A stretch of 64,000 nt of DNA from Dugong dugon (taxonomy: Eukaryota > Chordata > Mammalia > Sirenia > Dugongidae). This document shows, piece after piece, positions 47,128 to 59,257 of the stretch. The notes beneath the pieces are model-generated. The model searched no databases. It saw only the letters and a program-made list of their open reading frames with translations, and was not told where the DNA came from. How positions within the stretch are numbered: position 1 is the first letter of the stretch; the number at the start of each line of letters is the position of its first letter. Made by a program: the position numbers and the translations under genes. Where the stretch lies: NCBI GenBank assembly GCA_030035585.1, contig CM057468.1, positions 55,920,145-55,984,144 on the forward strand, written 5' to 3'.

Positions 47128-47950
47128 AGTAGCTTCTTGGGCTACCTGTGTACAATCAAAAACCTCATGGGATTTTGTTCCTTGGTTTGGAGGTTTAGGG
47201 TCATGGTTTTATGGGACATCCCAGTTAATTGGCCTATTAACCTGTTTAGTGCTTCTATTCTACCTCTTAGTTTGTTGTGTAGTGCCTGGGGTCTTAGGAG
47301 CTTGCAAATGGCCATCCAAGGCACAACAAGTGGTCTCTATTCACCTGGAGCAGCAGAGGAAGAAGGAGAGTCAAGGACAGTAGAAGAAGATACTTCTTGT
47401 CTTCATGAACAAGGGCCTCCTTTGCCATGAGACTGGAAGAACTGGATGGTGCTTGCCTACCATTACTGAGCATTTTGATCGAAGATACTATAGAAGAATC
47501 CTGATCAAAAGGGGAAGATGCAGAACAGAATTTCAAATTCTTATGGATTCCAGACTTTCTGGATCCATGGCTGGATGAACCCCTGAAATTATTGCCCTGA
47601 GATAATCTTTAAACCTTAAACCAAAAACATCCCTTGAAGTCTTCTTAAAACCAACAATAGTTTATCTTAACTAGTAAAAAATGTCCACCTTGAGCATTAT
47701 GCGCTTTTAAGAACTATCTATATGGGATCAGATAGACAACAGCAACTTGAAAGATTAGATAGGAACCTTAGGAGGCAGTGAATTTAAGTTAATGGGGGAG
47801 GAACAACTCAGAAAAGGAGGATGAGAATGGTTGCACAACTCAAAGAATGTAATCCATGTCACTGAATTATACACGTAGAAACTGTTGAATTGGTGTATGT
47901 TTTGGTGAGTATATTCTCAACAACAAAATAATAACAATTAAAAAACTACT
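47128..47950 (+). repeat. Second LINE-1 3' UTR, sense
   Basis: Contains 'gtgcctggggtcttaggagc' and 'aatggccatccaagg', shared with the L1 inside the provirus. It ends 'ctgttgaattggtgtatg' and an A-rich tail near 47940. It abuts the previous L1 tail. Confidence 0.8.
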
Positions 47951-48107
47951 GTAATATGCCTTCGTAAATACTCGTGAAAACAGCTGAACATTTAGTGTAT
48001 AGCTATTAATAAAATATCTAAATAAGCTTAAAATTTGTGAAAGCATCTAAAAGTGTCTTGGCATGAACTAACCTACTCAGATCATTCTTCTATATGGTTG
48101 AAGATCT

Positions 48108-48272
48108 TTGCTACTCAAAGAGTGATCTGCAGACCAGTAGCATCAGCATCACCAGGGAATTTGTTAAAAATGCAGAATCATGGACTCCACCCCCATCTAG
48201 CACATCAGAGTCTGCATTTGAGAAAGATCCCTAGGTGTTTTATATGCACATTAATGTTCGAGAATCATTGAT
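48108..48272 (+). repeat. MER5A-like hAT transposon
   Basis: 'gcatcagcatcaccaggga' and 'ttcgagaatcattga' match the interior and end of MER5A. Slightly shortened at the 5' end. Confidence 0.75.
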
Positions 48273-48511
48273 TTAGAAGGTAATTACTAAGATCCTCCAT
48301 GTGTGGGATCAGATAACCTAAAACAAATAGCATAAGGTTAACAAAAACCAGAACAGTATGAGGCAAAACAGAGAGGGAGAGATAAGAAGGGAGAGAGAGA
48401 AAAGAGAAAACTATTCTACTAATCCCGAGAATTATAATACAAGCTATCAAAAAAGAACTGCGAATCAAATCTTTGTAAAGTAAAAGAATAAACTCAAGTA
48501 GTACTTCAAAG

Positions 48512-48573
48512 TCCCTGGTGGTCTAGTGGTTAGGATTCCACCAAGGCCTGGGGTTCAATTCCTGGTCAGGGAA
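48512..48573 (+). pseudogene. tRNA-Glu-like pseudogene lacking the anticodon arm
   Basis: The 5' half TCCCTGGTGGTCTAGTGGTT and the 3' half 'gggttcaattcctggtcagg' followed by 'gaa' match eukaryotic tRNA-Glu, including the A box, B box and acceptor stem ends. The piece is 62 nt rather than about 72 because roughly 10 nt of the anticodon arm are missing. It cannot fold as a functional tRNA. It lies inside the same target duplication as the SINE that follows. Confidence 0.82.
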
Positions 48574-48582
48574 GAAGCTTTT

Positions 48583-48745
48583 GGAGCCCTGGTGGCGTAG
48601 TAGTTAAGAGCTCGGCTGCTAACCAAAAGGTCAGCAGTTCAAATCCACCAGCCACTGCTTGGAAACGCTATGGGGCAGTTCTACTCTGTCCTATAGGGTC
48701 GCTATGAGTTGGTACCAATTCAATGGCACCTGACAACAACAACAA
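48583..48745 (+). repeat. AfroSINE part of the composite element
   Basis: Starts 'gagccctggtggcgtagtag' and ends 'ggcacctgacaacaacaaca', the same terminus as the RTE copies. Confidence 0.92.
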
Positions 48746-48899
48746 TACTTCAAATAAAAGTTAGCTGTGATATGATTTATATTCTTTGGAGGTTTACAGA
48801 ATTTTATGACATAGAAATCATTTCTCCTTTAAAATAATTAGAGTGTATTAAAAAAAGAACTAGACAAACAAAACTATTAAGCTTCCAGGCGTCTGATAA

Positions 48900-49105
48900 G
48901 AGCCTAGTACTTAACATTCATCATCTGTAATCTTCTCAGTCATGCTGCAAGCTAAGTATTTTCTCCATTTCACAGATGGAAAAAACTGAGGTTAAGAGAG
49001 AGTAAATAACTTGCCTTGGTTCACATGGATAAATTGGACATACTTTCATGTTGTATGCAAGATTGTTGTTTCCAGAGCTCGCATTCTTTTCAACTTTAGA
49101 CTGCC
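48900..49105 (-). repeat. MIR SINE, antisense
   Basis: 'tttctccatttcacagatgg' and 'aataacttgccttggttcac' are the antisense MIR core. Confidence 0.75.
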
Positions 49106-49116
49106 TGTAATAGTGA

Positions 49117-49281
49117 CAGGGAGCCCTGGTGGCAATGGTTAAGTGTTTGGCTGTTAAACAAAAGGTCAGCAGTTCAAATCCAACAGCCACTCCTTGGAAA
49201 CCCTATGGGGCTGCTCTACTCTGACCTATAGGGTCACTGTGGGTTGGAATCAATTTGACAGCAAGGTGTTTGGATTTTTTT
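49117..49281 (+). repeat. AfroSINE, short form, with target duplication
   Basis: Between TAATAGTGA (49108-49116) and TAATGGTGA (49282-49290), one mismatch. The SINE tail is T-rich. Confidence 0.9.
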
Positions 49282-49329
49282 TAATGGTGAGGCAAACTCT
49301 GGTTTAGTCTAGAGTTAAAAACCAAAATT

Positions 49330-49917
49330 ATCTCCTGATTAGATTTAAAAATTGGAAAATGCCTAAAAAAATTAAACATAGAATGACCACACGACCCAGC
49401 AATTACCTGATATTTCAAGAACATTGAAAACTTGTATGTGAATGCTCATATCGACATTATTTACTATAGCCAAAAGGTAGAAAAAACCCAAATGTCCACC
49501 AAAGGATGAATAGATAAATAAAATGTGATATATCCACACAATGAAATACTATTCAACCATAAAAAGGAATGGAGTACTGATTCATGCCACAACACGAATA
49601 AACCTTGAAGACATTTTTCTGAATGAAAAAAGCCAGTTACAAAAGGCCATGCATTGTATGATTCTATTAATATGAAATATCTAAAATAGTCATAGAAAAA
49701 AAAATAGATTAGTGATCTTCTGAGGCTGGGAGGAGAGGGGAATGGAGAGTGACTTCTAACGGGTATGAGGTTTCTTTTGGGGATGATGAAAATGTCCTGG
49801 AATTACTGGTATCGATTGCACAACTCTGTGAATATACTTAAAAACCACTGAATTATACACTTTAAAATGGTGAACTTTATAGGTATGAATGATATCTCAA
49901 TAAAAAAAAGGTAAAAA
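49330..49917 (+). repeat. LINE-1 3' end, sense
   Basis: 'catagaatgaccacacgacc', 'caaatgtccaccaaaggatg' and 'tgcacaactctgtgaatata', ending 'atatctcaataaaaaaaagg'. A typical old L1 3' UTR with AATAAA in its tail. Confidence 0.88.
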
Positions 49918-49919
49918 AA

Positions 49920-51430
49920 ATTAGAAACCAGAAGCAATAAAAAAGAAGTGTTGAAATGTTCCCCTGCATAACAATTATGCGGTAATTGGGCTTAAAGTTT
50001 CAAGGATTTTGGTAAAGAGAGATGAATAGACACTGTAGCCCCTACAGAATTCAGTGATATAAATATTTGTAGCCAAAATGAGGTTTTTTTTTTAGACTTC
50101 AGGTCAGTTTGATTGTAAGGAAGAAAAAATGTAGTGAAATCAATTTTCTGGGTTATCAAAGTTAACTTACCTCAGGTTAGGTTGTCAGGGAGATTGGTTG
50201 GTAACTGCTACTAAAAAATTGAGAGCGACAGTGAGAGAGACAGACAGAGAGACTTTGCAAGTTTGGTAATTTGGTAATTTACACTGGCTGTAACTTAAGT
50301 ATCTCCCTGTATTAACTCACACCCCAGATCTGCACCACCAGCGCCACAACAGTCCACCCCGTGGCCACAGCCAGGCAGCCTTCAGGTTTTCCCTCCCTGT
50401 CTTCTTAGCAGTTTTAGGTCCAACCACATAATCTGAATTGGAAGATTCGGATTGTTTGTATGTGTTCCAAAAGGAATCCCAACTGTTTGAATGTTTCACA
50501 TAGTTGGGTGTAAGTAATAACACAGATAGGGTGATGACTGTGTGAGTCACACTGGGGAAAACACAGACTGGAGTTGCATCTACACTATACTTTGCAGATG
50601 TGCTTCTCACGCCCACTCACAACGAGAATCTCCATTTATTCACAGTGTCCGTAGCTTAGTTAGTACTCATTCACTGATATTCACATTTTACTGTTTTCTG
50701 AGTTGAATGTTGATTCTCAAATAAAGCTGAAGTTTTAAATAACAAAGTCTTCACACTTCAAAAAATATAAACAGGATATTGAATGCATTAGACACTGATT
50801 CCTAGCAGGCTGTGATTTTAAGGTTTTTGGGGTAATTTTCCTTTTTAGCTGATGACTTCAAACTCATGTATGTACTTGCAAATCTTATTTTGCTTTCTTT
50901 GCACCCATAATAGAATGATATCAGTAGTATAAACTACAAACATTTTCACAAATCAAACTTCACATCTTAATGAATTCCATTTTGGAAGAACTCAATAATC
51001 CGATTAACCACTTTTGTGGCAGTGACCATACTAATGAGCTATAGTAATTTAGAAATAAAATAGACTATAATGAGATAAAGAAACTTTAATACTCTTTTCA
51101 TTGTAATAGGTTTCTCGGTTTTAACAGGAAATATTTTGCATTATTTCTGTCTATATAACTTACTCTCTGCTGGTTTTTAGGCCAGTGGAGCAGAGACTGA
51201 AGTTGTTATTTCCACTAAAAAGAGGAAAAATTTTGGATACTAAAGCTTACAGTATGAATCTAATGCAGATGACAAATAGATTTCAACATGTGAGCCAGCT
51301 TTAAGAGCTTTATAGTGGCTGCTTTGAGCTCCAACTTAAGGAAGATTCTGAAGCTGTATTTGACTAAATTCCCTAATCATCTGTCTGCTGCGGGCTTCAG
51401 AAGTGGAAGTGGGTAGAATTCCTGTATGAT
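49920..51430. other. Unassigned stretch
   Basis: No exon recognised. A 99-residue minus-strand frame at 50317-50616 lies in a locally GC-richer patch. It could be part of an old LTR, but I cannot identify it. Confidence 0.35.
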
Positions 51431-51436
51431 GGCTAA

Positions 51437-51849
51437 AGCTGGACAATGAATAAGGAAGACCAAAGAAGAATTGATGCCTTTGGATTATGGTGTTGATGAA
51501 GAATGTTGAATATACCATAGACTTCCAGAAGAATGAACAAGTCTGTCTTGGAAGAAATACAGCCAGAGTGCTCCTTGGAAGTGAGGATGGTGAAACTTCA
51601 TTTCACATACTTTGGACATGTAATCAGGAGGGATCAGTCCCTGGAGAAGGACGTCATGCTTGGTAAAACAGAGGGTCAGCAAAAAAGAGGAAGACCCTCA
51701 ACAAGATGGATTGACACAGTGGCTGTGACAATGAGTTCAAACATAACAACAATTGTGAGGATGGCGCAGAACTGGGCAGTGTTTCATTTTGTTGTGCATG
51801 GGGTCACTATGAGTCAGAACCAACTCGACGGCACCTAACAACAACAACA
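51437..51849 (+). repeat. RTE LINE 3' fragment, sense
   Basis: 5'-truncated copy of the C-terminal region (SVLEEIQPECSLE, HVIRRDQSLEKDVMLGK in translation). It ends at 'actcgacggcacctaacaac' and an (AAC)n tail. Confidence 0.92.
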
Positions 51850-51859
51850 ATCTATTGCT

Positions 51860-52054
51860 CTAGGAGCCTGGTGACGCAGGCTATGATCTTGGCTACTTAC
51901 CAAAAGGTCAACAGTTCGAATCCACCAGCAGCTCCCAGAGAAAAATGTGGCAATTTGCTTCCATAAAAACTACAACCTTGGAAACCATATGGGGCAGTTC
52001 TACTCTGTACCATCAGGTCGTTATGAGTCAGAATCGACTCGACAGCAAGGTGTT
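51860..52054 (+). repeat. AfroSINE, long form, with target duplication
   Basis: Perfect 10-bp duplication ATCTATTGCT at 51850-51859 and 52055-52064. The insertion is directly at the end of the RTE tail. Confidence 0.94.
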
Positions 52055-52110
52055 ATCTATTGCTATGGTTATCATTTCAGTCCTTAATACCTAATTCCTC
52101 TCTATGACAG

Positions 52111-53663
52111 TTTGTTGTTGTTAAGTGCCATCAAGTCAGTTTCAACTCATAGCGACCCTATGTACAACAGAATGAAAAGCTGCCAGGTTCTTCGCCATCC
52201 TCACAATCTTTGCTATCTTTGATCCCATTGTTGCAGCCACCGTGTCAATCCACCTCCTTGACAGTCTTCCTCTTTTTCACTGACCTTCTACTAAGTATGA
52301 TGTCCTTCTCCAGGGACTGGTCCCTCCTGATAACATGTCCAAAGTACGTAGGATGAAGTCTCACCATCTTTGTTTCTAAGGAGCACTCTGGCTGTACTTC
52401 TTCCAAGACAGATTTGTTTGTTCTTTTGGCAGTCTGTGGTATATTCAATATTCTTCACTGACACCATAATTCAAAGGCATCAATTCTCCTTCGGTCTTCC
52501 TTATGCATTGTCCAGCTTTCACATGCATATGAGGTGACTGAAAATACCATGGCTAGGGTCAGGCACCCCTTAGCCCTCAAGGTGATCTTTACTTTTCAAT
52601 ACTTTAAAGAAGTCTTTTGCAGCAGATTTGCCAAATGCAATACATAGTTTGATTTCTCGACTGCTGCTTTCATGAGCATTGATTGTGGATCCAAGTAAAA
52701 TGAAATCCTTGACAACTTCAATCTTTTCTCCAATTATCATGATGTTACTTATTGGTCCAATGGTGAGGATTTTTGTGTTCTTTATGTTGAAGTATAATCT
52801 ATTTTGAAGGCTATAGTCTATGATCTTCATCAGTAAGAAGTTCAAGTCCTCTTTGCTTTCAGGAAGCAAGGTTGTGTCATCTGCATATCGAAGGTTGCTA
52901 ATGAGTCTTCTTCCCATCCTGACACCACATTCTTCTTCATATTGTCCAGCTTCTCAGATTACTTTCTCAACATACAGACTGAATACGTATGGTGAAAAAA
53001 TACAACCGTGACACACACCTTTCCTGATTTTAAACCATGTAGTATTCCCTTGTTCTGTTCAAATGACTACCTCTTGGTCTATGTGCAGTTTCCACATGAG
53101 CGCAATTAAGTGTTCTGGAATTCCCATTCTTCCCAATGTTAGCCATAGTTTTTTATGATACATACAGTCAAAAGCCTTTGCATAGTCAATAAAACACAGG
53201 TAAACATCCTTCTCGTATTCTGTGCTTTCAGCCAAGATCCACTTGACATCAGCAAAGATATCTCTTATTCCACGTCCTTTTCTGAATCTGGCCTGAACTT
53301 CTGGCTTTTCCCTGTCGATGTACTGCTGCAACAATTTTTGAATTATCTTCAGCAAAATTTTACTTGCCTGTAGTATTAATGATTTAAAAAAAAATTAAAC
53401 CCATTGCCATCAGTCAATTCTGACTCATAGCGACCCCACAGGGCAGCATAGAGCTACCCCATAGGGTTCCCAAGAAGGAGTTGGTGAATTCAAACTGTGG
53501 ACCTTTTGGTTAGCAGCTGAATGCTTAACCACTGTGCGACCAGAGCTCTGATATTAATGATATTGTTTGATACTTTTCGTATTCCGTTGGATCACCTTTC
53601 TTTGGAATGGGCACAAATATGGATCTCTTCCAGCTGATTGGCCAGGTGACTGTCTTCTAGAAA
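52111..53663 (-). pseudogene. RTE LINE, RT and C-terminal part, antisense
   Basis: A 5'-truncated copy. Minus-strand frames read DYAKAFDCMYHKKLW (53059-53355), SNLRYADDTTLLPESKEDL (52570-52917, with the catalytic YADD intact) and NKSVLEEVQPECSLE (52245-52448). Frameshifts separate the pieces. The left end is the shared (AAC)n 3' terminus. An AfroSINE lies at 53384-53551. Confidence 0.9.
53384..53551 (-). repeat. AfroSINE nested in RTE, with target duplication
   Basis: Perfect 10-bp duplication TATTAATGAT at 53374-53383 and 53552-53561, within RTE sequence. Confidence 0.94.
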
Positions 53664-53664
53664 T

Positions 53665-54631
53665 GCATCCTCATGAATAGCCATACTCAGTCAGGATGAG
53701 AACATAGCAGCCCTCAGTTAAAATGATTTTATGAAAAGAGAGAGAAATTTCTAGAACTTAGAAATCATCAAAATGAGAAGCTCTTGAGGAAAACATAGCA
53801 ATGAAATGCATGTTAAAAAAAAAAAAATGTCTGAAAGTGGGTGAGTTATCTACAGAATACCTCCGGGATAGCTCATTTGCTTACTCTAGGTATGCATGGT
53901 AATCCAGTAGAAAGCAAATCCTTAGAAAAACAATCAGCCATGCTATCCTTCTTTATTTACCTTTATTCCCTTCACTTTTCTTTTAGCCACTGACTAAATT
54001 AAGGCTCCCAAAATTAGTAGATTTCTTTGTTGTTTGTTTTAATGCTTTTGCTGCTGGCACTAGCATTTTCCCATAAATTTGTCCATTTCTGCTGTTGAAT
54101 TTTGTGTTTTCTTCCAGCAAATCAAGTTATTTAACTTGGAAAAATAATCAATCAAAACTACTTTTTGGAATACACAATATATAGACATGTATTTTTGGTT
54201 GTCTGGATAGTGTTATATAGCTGTGGTCGCTAAATATCTTAAAATATATATATTTTTGTTTTACTTGTGCAGCATTTGCCATTCCAGTCATTAAATGAGC
54301 TTTGCAGGTGTGCAAATACCCTGTTAATCCTGGTATTTTCTGAAAGACTGCTAGCCACATCAACCAATACTTTGGAAGACTGGCAAAATGGAGAAGCTTT
54401 TTCAAAACCCAACAATAAATTAGTAAGATGAGTTATGTAACAACTGGAATTTTGTTAAGTTAAAAAATAAGACCACCTAAAATTTTATTTTTTTAAACCA
54501 TCAAGGATTAGATTTTTAAATGCGAAACACCATATGGCTATTCTTGTCTGTTCTTTGGTTTTCTTTTCATGTAAACATTATTTTTCATAGAGGGGGGAGA
54601 AATAGTCCCTAACCTTTACTTCTTATTACCA

Positions 54632-54665
<34 letters not shown>

Positions 54666-57595
54666 TTAAAGCTGCTTTGGTGAGCTTTAGCCTGGGGAAT
54701 TTTTTTTAAGGAGCACTTGTCTGCAGTGGAGCTAAACTATCTTTACGTTTTTAGGGTGATACATGGCTTTTAGAAAGTGCCAATGAAACTGTTTAGATGA
54801 CAAGCAGTAACTAGTGAAAAACACACCTAACTTTTCAGTTTGTTTTTAATGGTCTTTCCACACTGTATTCTAGGTGATCAGACAGAAAGCTTTGCAGTAA
54901 CTTTGTTCTTTCTCATTTCTACAAGAGAAAAGTAATCTGATATTTAATTCCCATTATAGTTAGAGTCAGCCCAAGCTGTGAACTTCTGAAATGTGTCAGT
55001 AACAGAAGTTGGTTTTATATTACTTTCTAGCAGCCAAAAATTCGGGTTATATTTTGGATCCAAATTCTGCAAATTATGTAGGGAAATAATTCACTCAGTT
55101 CTACGTAAGGAAGTTAAGAACACCTCTTATACTTGGACATCATGCAAATGACTTGAAAAATAGCAAATTGTTAGGTATTGCCACCTCATCAGTGCTGAGG
55201 TTTCGATTGTTTTAAATTATCCTGTACATATTAGTTCTTAGGCATTTACAAAAATTGACTCAGTATGAATTTGGTAATCCTTTGTATAATCAGTTCTCCT
55301 CAAAATAGAGTATGAACTTAGCACTAAGAAGCATATAGACATTTTAAACATCCTTTGATGACAGACCGAAGAGAATAGTGTTTATTTTTTTTACTACATT
55401 TGAAAGTTCATTCTCAGTATCAAGTTTATTTTGTCCACTAACTTTGTTAACCTTTCCAATTTATTCAGTATTTGGTGTCCTTTCACAAAGATCTGTTAGG
55501 ATGGAACAGTTGCATCAGGGTTAAGGGGCAGAGCCATTACTGTGTTAACCTGAAGCATATATGACGTGTCGTGAGCTCACAATATGTTTTTGATTTCTTT
55601 TTAAAAACAAAAGCCAACAAGAGTATTGTAGTAATGCATGAGACATCTATGAAACCTTTGCTATTTATTACATTTTCATGAAACACTTAAAATATTTCTA
55701 TTTGCAAAGTCACTAAGAAGGCCAGGAAAAACGCAGTTTTACATTAGAGGAATCATTTTTTTATGATTTTTTACTAAGTAAAATAGCTGAACTTGTACTA
55801 AAACTTCAGATTTTTGAAACTTTTTGAAAAAATGGTACATTTCCAGGGATCTTTTGAAATAATATTTATAAGGTAGCATGGTAAATGAACAAAACACTAT
55901 CTATTTTTAATGCAATCATACTATCATTATGAATACTTAACTGAGTGCTATTTTCCTGTAAAGATTCATAGCTAATCCCTTAGTTGAAATTCATTTTGCT
56001 CAAGAGACTTTCAACCCATCTCTTAGAAACAGCATTTGCAAACTTCACCAAGGTAACAGGTTTAATCCTTAAGGCAATCATCTTTCCCCCTTCTCTGCAG
56101 TTCTTTCTCCTTTTAAGTCCTCACTGCTCTTTTTTTAGAAAAACAGAAGCTAGAAGACAGCTATTATTCTCCTCCATGGGATAGTCTACTTCATTCAGGC
56201 AAGTAATATTGTCTTGTGTTTACCCTCATCTAAAACAAGTACTCAGGGCCACCCTCTTCAGGCTGATGTTTTCGCAAAGCAAAGAGAAAAGACTGCATTA
56301 GGAGACAGCCAGATTGCCAATTATAAGAACCTGAGATGTAAACTCTGTTTGCCTTTTTAATTTTTGTATTTAGTACCTATCGGCAAGAAGAAAGAGAAAA
56401 GAGAAAAAGAAGACAAAAACAAGAATGAAGAAAAGGAGGAGGAGGAAGAGAAGGAGGAAAAGGCCACGTTTCCATGTTACAGCTCACATCTGGAGTCAGT
56501 CTGAATGTCTTCTTTTACTTCTGTTAAGATTCATTCATGACATTCCAAAGTGTACCGATCAGTAATAAGGCAAAACAAAATCATATTATGTCATTATTAC
56601 TTTTATTTAATGCCAGCATTTTCCAATATAATTTCAGACCAATGAAATACTGGTATATACAGAATAGACTACATGCTCCCACACACACAGCAAAACAATG
56701 CTACATACAGATTTTGTGTGTTTGTGTCAAAGAAACATTTGCTGAGTGAATTAAAGTAATTCCAGAATTCTATAGCAGGACTGAGTGCATGAGAAGATGA
56801 AACCATTTGGCTCCTTCATTACTGTTTCTGATCATCTATTCATATTCAGCATTGGCATTGCCTGGGGAAATTCAAGTCATTCATAAGCATGACCAATAAC
56901 AGACGATTGACTAAAATTAAAATCCATTCATTCTGATGAGGAGTGCTAGAGTTTCCCCAAATAACTAAACCATCAGTGTCATCAAAAAATCGTCTAGATA
57001 AGAAAAAGATAAAATTTTGACTCTGAATTTGAAGTTTGTATTAGGTTCTGAAAGTTATTTAAACACAATCTTGGGCGATATAAATTCAGAAAAACATTGC
57101 CCTGCTAGTAGGCCAGGAAACTTATTTTCAAACCACTTTTATGTGATGCAATAAGAATTCATCTACGTTTTATATTTACCATATCTCCCCAAATGTGTGC
57201 TTTCTCTCATGGGCTTTTATTTGGATTCATCCATGAGTTTACATTAGAAACCTCCAGATCACTAACTCCTCCCTTGTCAATTAATTACCAGTTTCCTTCA
57301 TCTCTCCCTTGTAAAATTTCCTGCTGTCCATGTATCTCCACTGCTATTGCCTTAGTTCAGACAGATACTCACGGAGAGCTGGCAGGCAAAAAAAAAAAAA
57401 CCCTGTGGGCAATAAAATATATTCTTAGAGTGAGAGTGTCAGTAAAGCAAACACACCATAACATAGGAGACGAGCTTAGCTTAGGTTCAATGAATTTATT
57501 CAAAATTTGAAAGTGGGAACTCGGGAAAGGAGTTACTATAACGACAACATTTACATTTTACGTATTATTTTAATTTCAGCATTTGTGTTTGCTTT
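53665..57595. other. Repeat-poor stretch
   Basis: Nearly 4 kb with no SINE, LTR or LINE that I can name. It holds an (AAT)n microsatellite at 54631-54663 and a purine-rich tract at about 56386-56462. No exon is evident from frames or splice context. Confidence 0.45.
54631..54663 (+). repeat. (AAT)n microsatellite
   Basis: About 11 uninterrupted AAT units. Confidence 0.95.
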
Positions 57596-57599
57596 GCGT

Positions 57600-58375
57600 A
57601 TTATTTTAAACTACATAAAGGGTGCCTCAGGGTCTTTTCAATGTTTCTATTCTATTCTGATCAGGGCTTCATCTTATCCTTCTTACCGTCATCAGTGGGA
57701 TTTTCCAAAAACTAATCTGGTTACGTCACTCACCTACACCTACCTGCTTAATGATGTTTCATTGGTCTCTGTCTTAGTCATCTAGTGCTGCTATAACAGA
57801 AATACTACAAGTGGATGGTTTTAACAAAAAGAAGTTTATTTCCTCACAGTCAAAGTAGGCTAAAAGTACAAATTCAGGGCGTCAGCTCCAGGAGAAGCCT
57901 TTTTCTCTCTGTCGGCCTTCTTCTCTTCGGTGTTCCCCCAGACTAGGAGCTTCTCTGCGCAGGGACCCGGATCCGAAGGATGCGCTCTGCTCCCCGGCAC
58001 GGCTTTCTTGATGGTATGAGGCCCCCCCTGTCTCACAGCTCACTTCTGTCTTTTATATCTCAAGAGATTGCCTCAGGACACAATCCAGTCTTGTAGATCC
58101 AGTCCTGCCTTACTAACACTACTGCCACCCATCCTCCCTCATTAACATCAAAGAGGCAGGTTTACAACATACAGGGAAACCACACGATACCAGGAATCAT
58201 GGCTGGGCCAAATTGATACACACATTTTTGGGGGGACATAATTCAAGCCATGACAGCCTCTAACACCGTTAAGAGAAAGTTTGCATTCCTTAGCTTCACA
58301 AGCATGAGCCTTAATAGGATAGCCAGAGCTCATCTTTTCTGTTTCATCTCTACACACCCTTTGTCCTTTAGTCAC
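57600..58375 (+). repeat. L2 LINE fragment split by an LTR
   Basis: L2-like sequence at 57600-57769 ('ctaatctggttacgtcactc') resumes at 58256 ('ctaacaccgttaagagaaag'). The intervening LTR is a later insertion. Confidence 0.65.
57770..58255 (-). mobile_element. Solo MaLR-type LTR, antisense, inserted in L2
   Basis: A 486-bp reverse-oriented LTR. Its first 60 bases ('cttagtcatctagtgctgct') are the reverse complement of the end of the LTR at 24446-24965, so the two are relatives. Flanks GTCTC (57765-57769) and GCCTC (58256-58260) form a 5-bp duplication with one mismatch. The interior is GC-richer than its surroundings. Confidence 0.82.
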
Positions 58376-58379
58376 ACAG

Positions 58380-59245
58380 AACTGTATTTTTTGGGCATAG
58401 GGATTTCTTTTATTTCTTTTGGATCTTCCCAGAAGATCTCATACATTGTTCTCCTCATTAAAGGTAATTATTAAAAATTGACTATATAGTCTATACCGAA
58501 GTCTTCATTAAACTTTGATCATTTTTCTTTGGACCAACACCAAAACCTCTTTTTCCTGTCAGTGCTCCTTCGACACTTTATACATTCAGGTATCAAACAA
58601 TCTTGACTTTAATATATTCCAAGATGACATTTCAGCTGGCAACATCCTTGCTCAGATATTTCATTTTTTTAAAGGCAGGATGTGGCTTCTTCAACCTGCC
58701 CTTTGGATACTCTTAGTATTATGCAAATGCGTAAGTGAATTATAAAAATCCACTTATTGACTCACATGTTGGTTAACCATACAAAATCAGCAAAAATGTC
58801 ACCACAACTTTTATGTACCACACCCAAAAAGAGAACCTTCAAGCATCACCATACTATTAAGTAGCCTCAGAAATTCCTACCCACTGTTTTAATGATGAGC
58901 TCCACAATGAGGTCATGTGAAAGAAGACCTCGGGTTCCCACAGAGAGTCAATCTCTCCTCTCAGAAAAGGAGCTTGCCTTCCTCCGAGTTACCAAGAGAC
59001 ACACATACAAACCTTAGGAACAAAGCCAGACCAAGATCCATGGGCACAGAAGACCAGTTAATAATTTGACATCCTTTCAAACCTATATTCTTTAAAGTTT
59101 GACTAACTCAGTATTTATTTAGAAAAGAGGTTAAGAACTCAGTAGGAAAAAGGCAGAAAAGGAGACATCCACTCAGCTTTTCTTCTTTTGTCATGAATAA
59201 TCCAACAATCAAATGGCAAAAAAACAACAAACAAAAAACCACACT
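58380..59245. other. No assignable feature
   Basis: No exon or recognised repeat. Confidence 0.35.
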
Positions 59246-59257
59246 GGACCTAATATA

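Larger units (their letters stand above)
48511..48745 (+). mobile_element. Composite retroposon: tRNA-Glu-like head plus AfroSINE
   Basis: A single 9-bp duplication, TACTTCAAA, lies at 48502-48510 and 48746-48754, outside both the tRNA-Glu-like piece and the AfroSINE. A short 'gaagctttt' linker separates the two parts. The simplest reading is one insertion of a chimeric RNA. Confidence 0.75.

Noticed and set aside
48512..48573. Functional tRNA-Glu gene
   Set aside because: About 10 nt of the anticodon arm are missing, so it cannot decode. It also lies inside a retroposon duplication.
50317..50616. 99-codon minus-strand frame in a GC-richer patch
   Set aside because: No homology that I can name. 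The flanks look like decayed LTR sequence, so I did not call a gene.
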